Below, one piece after another: positions 39,277 to 50,519 of a stretch of 64,000 nt of DNA. Numbering within the stretch: the stretch's first letter is position 1; each line of letters begins with the position of its first letter. Source of the stretch: Branchiostoma floridae (lineage: Eukaryota > Chordata > Leptocardii > Amphioxiformes > Branchiostomatidae); contig NC_049997.1 of the NCBI RefSeq assembly GCF_000003815.2, positions 11,367,888 through 11,431,887 on the forward strand, in the 5' to 3' direction. The position numbers were made by a program, and so were the translations under genes. The notes beneath the pieces are model-generated. The model saw nothing but the letters and a program-made list of their open reading frames with translations, did no database searches and was not told where the DNA came from.

Positions 39277-39793
39277 GTAAGTCCCAACTTATTTAATTTG
39301 TAGTGTTGGTTAGTTAAAGTTTAGTTTATCCATAATGATATTTTTCAGAGTTCTGCATGGTCTACAAACGACTAAACAAAAATTTGCTATGAATTACTCC
39401 AATAGCCAAACATTATTACCCGATTTATTATAGCCCAACGGCCGAAAAATCCCAGTAAATATCCCCTCTCACGGCTCGCGTTATGTATTTTCCAAAATAG
39501 ATTTTTGAATATGTAGATGTTCCTCTCTTTATCATCATTAAAATCACTCGCCATTGCTACTATGTATAGCAGATAATGTGCTTTGATATGACTAAAATTC
39601 ACTGTGATAAACATTCTTCTTTCAGTGGTTCTGGTATCTTCAACCTTTGGTATGCAAATATGAAGAACCCATGCTATATGGAAATGCAAACGATTACGGG
39701 TCTTCAACTTTGACATATTACCCAGGGTTTCTTTCAACCGCACATGCGTGGTAACTAGTGTGAGAAGGCTTGTAGATGAGACAAAATGCAGCA

Positions 39794-40058
39794 AGTTGGA
39801 AAGATATCAGCGGACGTAATGTTGGAAACGGCGAAAACTGTATCCCAACCGCAGACAAGATTCTCCAAGAGAAATTCTGTCGAGCCCATTCTGATGGACC
39901 GATCAAGAACAGCCAAGACGGGACTCCACAGCACATCCTGGTCAAGTGAAACAGCTATCAAGACAAGGTCAAGATAATGAAAGTACCAAGAGCTAAGCTG
40001 AAAAATGGGCACTTCTACTTTACGGATGGCCATACAGCTGCCGATCTGCAAGAAAAAA
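39794..40058 (+). pseudogene. Fragment resembling LINE-1-type ORF1 RNA-binding domain
   Basis: The frame reads ADKILQEKFCRAHSDGPIKN, then QHILVK, an in-frame TGA (39947-39949), then NSYQDKVKIMKVPRAKLKNG and HFYFTDGHTAADLQEK. The order 'R-AH-.., I-VKF-sy-DK..im, kLK-g..yf-.D-t' is the pattern of the RRM and C-terminal part of L1 ORF1-like proteins. The stop replaces the residue where an aromatic is usual. A good donor (gtaagt) directly follows. It may be a dead retrotransposon piece or an exon of a domesticated copy. No reverse transcriptase is nearby. Confidence 0.5.
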
Positions 40059-42231
40059 GTAAGTGTTCTGATCATATATCTATTACCCCCCACCCCCACT
40101 CTCCAAAACATGCAGGACACTAAACTTTGTTATGATTTGGCTCTCAAAATTATCTACATGGAGAGCCAAATCCTGCCAACTGATCTGTTCATCATGTTGG
40201 GCTGTGATTTGCTGACATTTTCCATGTTGTCGGTAGATTTTTCTCTGCTTTTTTATAGTTAATGTTACTATTCATGCAAACGTACAGATTTGTCCGAAAC
40301 CCCACCCAGCTGCTGTGCCAAACTCACTAATATTGTCCACCTGGCATGCTAATTTCCATATCAAAAAGACCGACTCGTCCCCGTGAAAATTCCAACCAAT
40401 ACCATTCCCGCTAACTTCCTAGTTTCAATTATAATGGCTAGCTTGGGAAACAAAGAAAATGGAAACAAATCATTACCTTAGAGAGTCAAACTTTATTTAG
40501 TGTTATGTTTAGAAGAAATCCGTTGTGAGGAGCGCGACAAGGAATGGATTGAAGATAGGGTTAACTGATTTGGTTCGGCTTTTGTAAAAAGTACATTTCT
40601 TGCAATCTCCGCTTGATGACGCTTTTTGTCATGGTACAACAGTGTTTGTAACGGTTCAACGGTTTTGGGGGTTGATCTTCTCATACATGACGTAAATGAT
40701 ATTTGCAGATACCATCTGTGGATTACCGTCGTATATTATAGACCTGCGATAATCTTGTCCTTGTGTCAGTCACATTGCGCATGATCTTTGCGAAGATATG
40801 TAGTGCTATCAATTGTAACCGTGTAACAGTGGGATTTAAGCACCATCAATAGACTTTGCCAAACGGCTGTCAGCACAGGATTCGGCGCGGCCGGGTTCGA
40901 ACCCGGGGAGTCAGGATTTGTTTCTCTCTATTTCTATTCCTAATACATCGGTTCCCTACAATCTTTCTTACAACTGTTACATACAAATTAGCATTTTCAC
41001 TCAGATGGCTAATTAACCTGCCCCAACTAAGAATGTGGGTACACATAAATAATGTTTATGGGAGGCCCCGGTAAACTAACTCGGATGATAATCAGGCTAG
41101 TACCCAGGGTTGAGATGTAAGTAATGGGAAAGGCAAATCAAAGGTAAACACAATACAAAGATATAAGTTTTAAAACACAAAAAAACTCATCAAGACCCCA
41201 ATGAACAGTCGCGGATGGGTGTATTATGGCAAATGAAAAAAATCGCCGAGTAAACGTGCCGCAGCACTTATCCTCAGAACTCTGTGCCGGTGTCACAGCA
41301 ATCTCACAGACCCCCCACCCCCCCGTGAACTTGCTCACTAGCGGCGAAATCGCCAGCGATATCTCGCCACTACCTCGTCCCTCTAGTGATTTCAACCCCC
41401 CTTCAGAAAAGGGTTTACATTGTAGTTGATAGCTATAAATCAAGCAAAAATAATGGACACAATATTTAGATAAAGTACATTTTGTTTCAGTCCTATATGT
41501 ACAAGCCAATTCTACTATTTACAGCTAGCTACTCCAGATAGTCGATATGTTATTGTACCTTTAACCTCCTTACATACTTTTCAAGCAACACATCATTGGT
41601 TAATAGCATTGGGCTTTACAAAACAAAACAATACATTATCCACTATACTTTCAATCCTACACAATAAGTAAACTTTGAGAAAGGTATTACAAAACATGAA
41701 AATGAATGACGTTTTGAAGCTAGGGTTAGTTTCACCAAAGATCCCAAACCTAATGAGTGTCTGACAGTCCGAGGGTATGTTTTGTACAACTTGGGTCATC
41801 GGCAATTGACATGACTAACAGTGACATGAAAAATAATAGACAAGTACCTGTTTCCCCGTCTATACGTACCAATGCGTGTAGTCATTCATGATGCTTTCCG
41901 AAGCTCTAGCCCTTTCCTGAGAGCAAGAAAGTTATATAACGTCCTCAGTAAGTTGCTGAAAGGCAAGATGGACCTGGTCCGGGCAATCAGCCCGTGATGA
42001 TGATGAATGGCAAGAAACGTAATCTGAAACGAGATCTTAGTGCAAGACCACAACGAACAAATAGTACTCATCCGCCCACCCCCCTTCCCCCGAAATATAT
42101 GACGCAAGAGTAAGAAAAAGGTGTGCGACCGAAAATTTGAAACACATGTACATATCTTTAACTGAAAGCCATAAAAATCACTGCATGGTAGGCCAGCGTA
42201 ATACGTCTACTTTCAGAATTTATCAATAAGA
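40059..42231. other. Intergenic DNA left of the satellite
   Basis: No gene is supported. A tRNA-like gggttcgaaccc stem-loop at about 40892-40903 has no tRNA around it. Open frames at 40005-40262 and 41138-41509 lack domains. Confidence 0.45.
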
Positions 42232-42331
42232 NNNNNNNNNNNNNNNNNNNNNNNNNNNNNNNNNNNNNNNNNNNNNNNNNNNNNNNNNNNNNNNNNNNNN
42301 NNNNNNNNNNNNNNNNNNNNNNNNNNNNNNN
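42232..42331. other. Assembly gap (100 N)
   Basis: Exactly 100 N, probably a placeholder for a gap of unknown size at the left edge of the satellite. Confidence 0.95.
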
Positions 42332-44761
42332 AACGGATTGCAGCATTCAACTCCCCACCAAGAGACCTTTCCAACGATACCATAGTTTGCCTCTTTCGGA
42401 CACTTTTTAAAAATCCACATTTTTGGCCGCGGTTAGAGGGACTTAGCTAATAACGCGGGGGACTTAGCTAATAACGCGAATAACTCGACAACTGGAAGAG
42501 CTGTACGAAAATGGATTGCAGCATTCAACTCCCCACCAAGAGACCTTTCCAACGATACCATAGTTTGCCTCTTTAGGACACTTTTTAAAATCCACATTTT
42601 TGGCCGCGGTTAGAGGGACTTAGCTAATAACGCGGGGGACTTAGCTAATAACGCGAATAACTCGACAACAAAAAGAAGAGCTATGGGGGGACGGATTGCA
42701 GCATTCAACTCCCCACCAAGAGACCTTTCCAACGATACCATAGTTTGCCTATTTCGGACACTTTTTAAAAATCCACATTTTTGGCGCGGTTAGAGGGACT
42801 TAGCTAATAACGCGAATAACTCGACAACAAAAAGAGCTATCCGAAAACGGATTGCAGCATTCAACTCCCCACCAAGAGACCTTTCCAACGATACAATAGT
42901 TTGCCTATTTCGGACACTTTTTAAAAATCCACATTTTTGGCCGCGGTTAGGGGGACTTATTTAATAACGCGAATAATTCGACAACAAAAAGAGCTATATC
43001 CGAAAACGGATTGCAGCATTCAACTCCCCACCAAGAGACCTTTCCAACGATACCATAGTTTGCCTATTTCGGACACTTTTTAAAAATCCACATTTTTGGC
43101 CGCGGTTAGGGGGACTTAGCTAATAACGCGAATAACTCGACAATAAAAAGAGCTATCCGAAAACGGATTGCAGCATTCAACTCCCCACCAAGAGACCCTT
43201 CCAACGATACCGTAGTTTGCCTCTTTCGGATTCTTTTTAAAAATCCGCATTTTTGGCCGCCGTTAGAGGGACTTAGCTAATAACGCGAATAACTCGACAA
43301 CAAAAAGAGCTATCCGAAAACGGATTGCAGCATTCAACTCCCCACCAAGAGACCCTTCCAACGATACCGTAGTTTGCCTCTTTCGGACACTTTTTAAAAA
43401 TCCGCATTTTTGGCCGCGGTTAGAGGGACTTAGCTAATAACGCGAATAACTCGACAACAAAAAGAGCTATCCGAAAACGGATTGAAGCATTCAACTCCCC
43501 ACCAAGAGACCTTTCCAACGATACAATAGTTTGCCTATTTCGGACACTTTTTAAAAATCCACATTTTTGGCCGCGGTTAGGGGGACTTATTTAATAACGC
43601 GAATAACTCGACAACAAAAAGAGCTATATCCGAAAACGGATTGCAGCATTCAACTCCCCACCAAGAGACCTTTCCAACGATACCATAGTTTGCCTCTTTC
43701 GGACACTTTTTAAAAATCCACATTTTTGGCCGCGGTTAGAGGGACTTAGCTAATAACGCGGGGGACTTAGCTTATAACGCGAATAACTCGACAACAAAAA
43801 GAGCTGTACGAAAACGGATTGCAGCATTCAACTCCCCACCAAGAGACCTTTCCAACGATACCATAGTTTGCCTCTTTCGGACACTTTTTAGAAATCCACA
43901 TTTTTGGCCACGGTTAGGGGGACTTAGCTAATAACGCGAATAACTCGACAACAAAAAGAGCTATCCGAAAACGGATTGCAGCATTCAACTCCCCACCAAG
44001 AGACCCTTCCAACGATATTGTAGTTTGCCTCTTTCGGACACTTTTTAAAAATCCGCATTTTTGGCCGCGGTTAGAGGGACTTAGCTAATAACGCGAATAA
44101 CTCGACAACAAAAAGAGCTATCCGAAAACGGATTGAAGCATTCAACTCCCCACCAAGAGACCTTTCCAACGATACCATAGTTTGCCTCTTTCGGACACTT
44201 TTTAAAAATCCACATTTTTGGCCGCGGTTAGAGGGACTTAGCTAATAACGCGAATAACTCGACAACAAAAAGAGCTATCCGAAAACGGATTGAAGCATTC
44301 AACTCCCCACCAAGAGACCTTTCCAACGATACCATAGTTTGCCTCTTTCGGACACTTTTTAAAAATCCACATTTTTGGCCGCGGTTAGGGGGACTTAGCT
44401 AATAACGCGAATAACTCGACAACAAAAAGAGCTATCCGAAAACGGATTGCAGCATTCAACTCCCCACCAAGAGACCTTTCCAACGATACCATAGTTTGCC
44501 TCTTTCGGACACTTTTTAAAAATCCACATTTTTGGCCGCGGTTAGGGGGACTTAGCTAATAACGCGAATAACTCGACAACAAAAAGAGCTATCCGAAAAC
44601 GGATTGCAGCATTCAACTCCGCTCCAAGAGACCTTTTCAATGATACCATAGTTTGCCTCTTTCGGACACTTTTTAAAAATGCACATTTTAGGCCACGGTT
44701 AGGGGGACTTAGCTAATAACGCGAATAACTCGACAACAAAAAGAGCTATCCGAAAACGGAT

Positions 44762-44962
44762 NNNNNNNNNNNNNNNNNNNNNNNNNNNNNNNNNNNNNNN
44801 NNNNNNNNNNNNNNNNNNNNNNNNNNNNNNNNNNNNNNNNNNNNNNNNNNNNNNNNNNNNNNNNNNNNNNNNNNNNNNNNNNNNNNNNNNNNNNNNNNNN
44901 NNNNNNNNNNNNNNNNNNNNNNNNNNNNNNNNNNNNNNNNNNNNNNNNNNNNNNNNNNNNNN
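44762..44962. other. Assembly gap (201 N)
   Basis: A run of N inside the satellite array; the true number of units is unknown. Confidence 0.95.
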
Positions 44963-45068
44963 CATAGTTTGCCTCTTTCGGACACTTTTTAAAAATCCAC
45001 ATTTTTGGCCGCGGTTAGAGGGACTTAGCTAATAACGCGGGGGACTTAGCTAATAACGCGAATAACTC

Positions 45069-45242
45069 NNNNNNNNNNNNNNNNNNNNNNNNNNNNNNNN
45101 NNNNNNNNNNNNNNNNNNNNNNNNNNNNNNNNNNNNNNNNNNNNNNNNNNNNNNNNNNNNNNNNNNNNNNNNNNNNNNNNNNNNNNNNNNNNNNNNNNNN
45201 NNNNNNNNNNNNNNNNNNNNNNNNNNNNNNNNNNNNNNNNNN
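45069..45242. other. Assembly gap (174 N)
   Basis: A run of N inside the satellite array, about one unit long. Confidence 0.95.
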
Positions 45243-46080
45243 TCCGAAAACGGATTGCAGCATTCAACTCCCCACCAAGAGACCTTTCCAACGATACCAT
45301 AGTTTGCCTATTTCGGACACTTTTTTAAAAATCCACATTTTTGGCCGCGGTTAGAGGGACTTAGCTAATAACGCGAATAACTGGACAACAAAAAGAGCTA
45401 TCCGAAAACGGATTGCAGCATTCAACTCCCCACCAAGAGACCTTTCCAACGATACAATAGTTTGCCTATTTCGGACACTTTTTAAAAATCCACATTTTTG
45501 GCCGCGGTTAGGGGGACTTATTTAATAACGCGAATAACTCGACAACAAAAAGAGCTATATCCGAAAACGGATTGCAGCATTCAACTCCCCACCAAGAGAC
45601 CTTTCCAACGATACCATAGTTTGCCTCTTTCGGACACTTTTTAAAAAGCCACATTTTTGGCCGCGGTTAGAGGGACTTAGCTAATAACGCGGGGGACTTA
45701 GCTTATAACGCGAATAACTCGACAACAAAAAGAGCTGTACGAAAACGGATTGCAGCATTCAACTCCCCACCAAGAGACCTTTCCAACGATACCATAGTTT
45801 GCCTCTTTCGGACAATTTTAAAAATCCACATTTTTGGCCACGGTTAGGGGGACTTAGCTAATAATGCGAATAACTCGACAACAAAAAGAGCTATCCGAAA
45901 ACGGATTGCAGCATTCAACTCCCCACCAAGAGACTTTTCCAACGATACCATAGTTTGCCTATTTCAAACACTTTTTAAAAATCCACATTTTTGGCCGCGG
46001 TTAGGGGGACTTAGCTAATAACGCGAATAACTCGACAACAAAAAGAGCTATCCGAAAACGGATTGCAGCATTCAACTCCC

Positions 46081-47067
46081 NNNNNNNNNNNNNNNNNNNN
46101 NNNNNNNNNNNNNNNNNNNNNNNNNNNNNNNNNNNNNNNNNNNNNNNNNNNNNNNNNNNNNNNNNNNNNNNNNNNNNNNNNNNNNNNNNNNNNNNNNNNN
46201 NNNNNNNNNNNNNNNNNNNNNNNNNNNNNNNNNNNNNNNNNNNNNNNNNNNNNNNNNNNNNNNNNNNNNNNNNNNNNNNNNNNNNNNNNNNNNNNNNNNN
46301 NNNNNNNNNNNNNNNNNNNNNNNNNNNNNNNNNNNNNNNNNNNNNNNNNNNNNNNNNNNNNNNNNNNNNNNNNNNNNNNNNNNNNNNNNNNNNNNNNNNN
46401 NNNNNNNNNNNNNNNNNNNNNNNNNNNNNNNNNNNNNNNNNNNNNNNNNNNNNNNNNNNNNNNNNNNNNNNNNNNNNNNNNNNNNNNNNNNNNNNNNNNN
46501 NNNNNNNNNNNNNNNNNNNNNNNNNNNNNNNNNNNNNNNNNNNNNNNNNNNNNNNNNNNNNNNNNNNNNNNNNNNNNNNNNNNNNNNNNNNNNNNNNNNN
46601 NNNNNNNNNNNNNNNNNNNNNNNNNNNNNNNNNNNNNNNNNNNNNNNNNNNNNNNNNNNNNNNNNNNNNNNNNNNNNNNNNNNNNNNNNNNNNNNNNNNN
46701 NNNNNNNNNNNNNNNNNNNNNNNNNNNNNNNNNNNNNNNNNNNNNNNNNNNNNNNNNNNNNNNNNNNNNNNNNNNNNNNNNNNNNNNNNNNNNNNNNNNN
46801 NNNNNNNNNNNNNNNNNNNNNNNNNNNNNNNNNNNNNNNNNNNNNNNNNNNNNNNNNNNNNNNNNNNNNNNNNNNNNNNNNNNNNNNNNNNNNNNNNNNN
46901 NNNNNNNNNNNNNNNNNNNNNNNNNNNNNNNNNNNNNNNNNNNNNNNNNNNNNNNNNNNNNNNNNNNNNNNNNNNNNNNNNNNNNNNNNNNNNNNNNNNN
47001 NNNNNNNNNNNNNNNNNNNNNNNNNNNNNNNNNNNNNNNNNNNNNNNNNNNNNNNNNNNNNNNNNNN
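46081..47067. other. Assembly gap (987 N)
   Basis: The largest gap, at the right side of the array. The long 'open frames' across it are products of unknown bases. Confidence 0.95.
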
Positions 47068-47302
47068 AGTGTTCAGAAATGGGCAAACTATGGTATCATT
47101 AGAAAGGTCTCTTTGTGGGGAGTTGAACACTGCAATCCGCGTTTGGTGTGTGTGCGTTGAAAGCTTAAACTCTGAGAACTTTCCAATGATACCATAGTTT
47201 GTCCATTTCGAACTCTTTTGAAAAAATGCACATTTTGGGTCGCGGTTACAGGGACTTAGCTTTTAACGCGAATCATTTGCCAACAACGAACGCAATCCGA
47301 AA
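47068..47302. repeat. Divergent satellite copies with an orientation switch
   Basis: From 47068 to about 47145 the satellite is in minus orientation (gagttgaacactgcaatccg). From about 47175 a plus-orientation copy follows (ccaatgataccatagtttg, gggtcgcggttacag). Both differ from the array consensus more than array units differ from each other. Confidence 0.8.
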
Positions 47303-48151
47303 CTCAGGTAACTTAAGGCCTGTGATTCGATGTAGCTCCCTGGGGAGTAAAAAAAGGCGAGGCCCCGCAATGTTACCAGGGTGCTGGAACCGAACATGAA
47401 TTTCGAACCACTCTGTGACCGCAGGTGACCTGCGGGACCCGCCAAGTTGTCAGAAAAGTTTTAGGTATTGATGAAGTATTTATCAAATATTTATAAAATT
47501 CGATGCGATTAAGAATACCGCATAAGCTGCATAATGGTACCGCCCGAACCGTGTTCGATGTAAAATGGCGGGAAAACGACAGCTTTCATTGACAACTGTC
47601 CGAAGATTCGCGAATCATCTTGCATAGTCACATTTATGAGCTTCAGCCTCAGTCAAAACAGCATTATTGCTAAGAAATTTAGTGTATTTTGAAGTATTAG
47701 AACTTGTTTGTTGAAACTGTCCGCGACTATTTTGTTTTTGTTTTTAAGTATTTTCACTAGAGCTCATTTTTATCGAAAAATTAGAAAAAAAAACAATTTT
47801 TTGGTATTTTTAGCCTAAAAAAGTTACGATCCCTTCACTTTAACCAGAATAGCCGCGGAAAAAGTTGATCTAAAAGAGGTAAGCTCTTCTCTTGATGAAT
47901 ATTAAAGCTAAACGTGCTGTCCTCGCCAAGGCTTGGACATATGAAGTGAACGATGTTTTTTAACCAAAATGTGTATTTCTTACCCCAAATTCCAGCATTT
48001 CACGTACAAATCCACAAGTCTTTATTACATTTTGAACACTTCAAGCATTCTGTGAAGTTTCATCTTGATACGACTACGCGAGAGCAAGTTATAAGGATTT
48101 AAGCGTTTTAACATTAGCTACCCTCGTGTCACAGGCCTTAAGTTACCTGAG
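47303..48151. mobile_element. DNA transposon nested in satellite
   Basis: Perfect 23-bp terminal inverted repeats begin ctcaggtaacttaaggcc and end ggccttaagttacctgag. The element is 849 bp. Satellite sequence runs up to it (aatccgaaa) and resumes after it (aaatggattgcag), so it is an insertion with a short duplication, probably aaa. No coding region is recognised, so it is non-autonomous or decayed. The superfamily cannot be assigned. Confidence 0.85.
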
Positions 48152-48310
48152 AAATGGATTGCAGTGTTCAACTCCCCACCAAGAGACCTTTCCAATGATA
48201 CCATAGTTTGTCCATTTCTGTCTGAAACTTTTCAAAAATGCACCTTTTGGGTCGCGGTTACAGAGAATAACTCGCCAACAACGAACGCAATCCGAAAACG
48301 CCACCTGTAT
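48152..48310. repeat. Last divergent satellite copy
   Basis: attgcagtgttcaactcccc through gggtcgcggttacag to cgcaatccgaaaacg. This is the continuation of the copy interrupted by the transposon at 47303-48151. Confidence 0.8.
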
Positions 48311-48430
48311 TTCTAATTTTCATTGACGTAACACTAAATTACATAATAGTCGTTGTCACACACTGTAGATCTACTATGCACAGGTGTTGTGCAATAAAGT
48401 TCATTCATTTATTCATTCATGTATCCGTGA

Positions 48431-48630
48431 CGTAACCGTTTATAAATTTATAGCCGTTTTTTAAACATGGTATTTAGGAATTTCAAGTCGATGGTTGATT
48501 CAAGTTGCAATATTTTGAAAATATTGCAGTTTGAAAACAACCTTCCGTCGACTAGATATCCCAAGATACTATGTTTCTCTAATACAACGTTATGAAATAA
48601 CGTTAGGTATAATTGGTGAACTAGTGTTGC
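48431..48630. repeat. Foldback MITE, family A (copy 6)
   Basis: A degenerate copy with cgtaaccg at the left, tttcaagtcgatgg and ccgtcgactagatatcc inside, and aattggtgaactagtgttgc at the right. Confidence 0.65.
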
Positions 48631-48965
48631 ACTTCAGATCCTGTAGTTTTTGTCCTTCAACATGTGGTAGGGAAGGCACGTTGTCCTCTTTATTCAGACG
48701 GTGTAGCAAACTAAAATAAGCAACATTTATTGATCTCTTGCCTTTTTTGAGGAACGTTTTGTGTTACCTTGTCCGCGTGCAAGAGGTCATGGGAGGTTCA
48801 TTATCATAGATTTATTCACCGTCGATCGCACGAGCCTCGCTCATGTGTGAGGGGGACAGTTTTGGGGCGAAAATTCGCGAGACCATCTTAAGATCTTAAA
48901 ATCAGCCGACCTTCCTGCGATCGCGAAGTACGTCCGAAGATCGTATATAATGTGAGGGGGGTATA
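48631..48965. other. Unassigned DNA before the Cys-rich exon
   Basis: Contains a TATA-like tatataatg at about 48944. No signal-peptide exon for the following small ORF is recognised. Confidence 0.35.
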
Positions 48966-49026
48966 ATGAAGATGAAAAAAGACTTTTGTGTTGCAGATTG
49001 TTCAATGTGTGTTAAATGTGTTTCAG

Positions 49027-49163
49027 ATTGTTACTGGGAAGGTGACTCTCCGTTCTGCAGCCACAGCGGCTGCAAAAGAGGCTACCGTGCCGTTGCGAGT
49101 AGCGACTGTGGGGACGGAGCTTGCTGCTTTACAGGCAGCAAAATCTACTGTTGTGCCGGATAA
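49027..49163 (+). CDS. Terminal exon of a small Cys-rich protein
   Basis: After acceptor tttcag the frame reads (D)CYWEGDSPFC, then HSGCKRGYRAV, DCGDGACCFTGSKIYCCAG and a stop. Eight cysteines, in the pattern C-x7-C-x4-C-x10-C-x4-CC-x7-CC, suggest a compact disulfide-bonded secreted domain. The open frame extends upstream to a Met at 48966 (MKMKKDFCVADC) with three more cysteines, but that start has no signal peptide. I favour a spliced terminal exon (phase 1) whose upstream exon was not found. The function is unknown. Confidence 0.45.
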
Positions 49164-49210
49164 GCCCAGTTTCCTCGATTGGATGAATTTTGTCATCTCC
49201 TTTTCTTTTA

Positions 49211-49431
49211 GTAACGCTATTTCCCCTTTATCCGTGGGATAACCTATTTCCGTTGTTTTTCAAACCAGGGTATTTAGGTATATCAAGTCGATGAACAGTG
49301 GTTTCAAGCTGCAATATTTTCAAAATACCGTAATTTGAAACCAGCGTCCGTCGACTTGATATCCCTAAATACTCTATTCTTAAAAACAACGGATATAGGT
49401 TACCCCGCGGATAAAGGTGAATGAGCGTTAC
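49211..49431. repeat. Foldback MITE, family A (copy 7)
   Basis: The best-preserved copy: gtaacgctatttccccttt on the left, and ccccgcggataaaggtgaat then gagcgttac on the right. The inner arms are tatcaagtcgatgaac and gtccgtcgacttgatatcc. Confidence 0.85.
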
Positions 49432-50519
49432 AAATTGTAAAATATAAGTTGAAACATCTACTTGAAGACTTGGACTTGCTGACAAAGAATAGCTTTTATT
49501 CACTTGCTGTTTAATGTTATTACCATGCAGTTTCCAAAATTACATCTAGCTGCTTGAGTAACTGTTTTTGGCATATCTTATTACCCGGATGTCTAACCTT
49601 CATCGACGTTATGTAACGTTACCATACTTTGTGACACATATTGTACACGCAAACAAATCCCAAGAAATGGCTAGGAATCTTAGAATCAACTTGAATATCT
49701 GTTACAAATTCATCAAGACTTTTCACCTGGCATAATTCATAGAATCCAGAAGAACGATATTATTTTTTGATACAGCACATTTGAAGGCCCTATAATTAAG
49801 TGGTTTATTGTGCTTAGAATCAAAATGCGAGTTATTGTGGCAATGAGTAAAGGGTTAATGTACGTATGAATGGTAATAATTCCAGATCTTTTTTATGCTT
49901 AAGATCAACACATATACAATTGTGATGATAAATCTTTATTGTAGAATTAAAACATATGAAGGATGTTTATTATTAGTTTTTTTAATGTAAATGCTGTTGC
50001 ACCGGGATGCATATATACATCATAAATGTATATATCACGACAGTTAAATTCTGCTATCTTTTCTTTCCACTTTGAAGTTGTATTTAGTTTGTTTTCAAAT
50101 TTTCTTAAGAGCCCACTGATGTATACTCTTTATTGTACATTCCTATGGATAATGCGTAATATTTTTTATGTCTAGGTCTATTATCTGTATCAATGTATAT
50201 ACATGTATGTGTATGCATGGAGTTGGTTTTTATTGCATTTTTGATCTAGTCTTTAGCGTGTTTTGAGGGGCTATTTGTAAAAGTGACTTTGCACCTGTTT
50301 CATCCCTCTTCACATTTTACTTGTGATGAATTTGAAGCAAGAAAGAAAGAAAGAAAAAAGGAAGGAAAGAAAGAAAAGAAGAAAGAAAGAAAGTACAAAT
50401 GTAAATAAGAAAGTACATCTCATGTTAAGTACAAGGAAAATCTACTGTCTGTTGTTTATGAAAAAAACGTAGAGAATTAATCAATAAAACGTCATCAAGG
50501 ACAAATTGAATTGCATACT
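49432..50519. other. A/T-rich intergenic DNA
   Basis: No gene. A (gaaa)n-type purine tract lies at 50338-50395. Confidence 0.5.

Larger units (their letters stand above)
42332..46080. repeat. 157-bp satellite array
   Basis: Head-to-tail copies of a 157-bp unit beginning gattgcagcattcaactcc, with ttggccgcggttag and aataactcgacaac as further landmarks. Adjacent starts at 43166, 43323 and 43480 fix the period. Some units carry an extra ~22 bp duplication of gggacttagctaataacgcg, and others have ttatttaataacgcg. About 15 units are readable before 44761, and several more around two internal gaps. Open frames here are repeat artefacts. Confidence 0.95.

Noticed and set aside
40885-40915. tRNA-like gggttcgaaccc stem-loop
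   Set aside because: No D-arm, anticodon arm or acceptor stem can be folded around it, so it is not called as a tRNA; it may be a SINE remnant.
41090-41108. ggctagtacccaggg resembling the end of the 9-bp-TSD transposon
   Set aside because: Only about ten bases agree, with an inserted base, and there is no partner end or target duplication nearby.
46001-47160. Frames of 350-365 codons on both strands
   Set aside because: They consist almost entirely of unknown bases in the 987-N gap.
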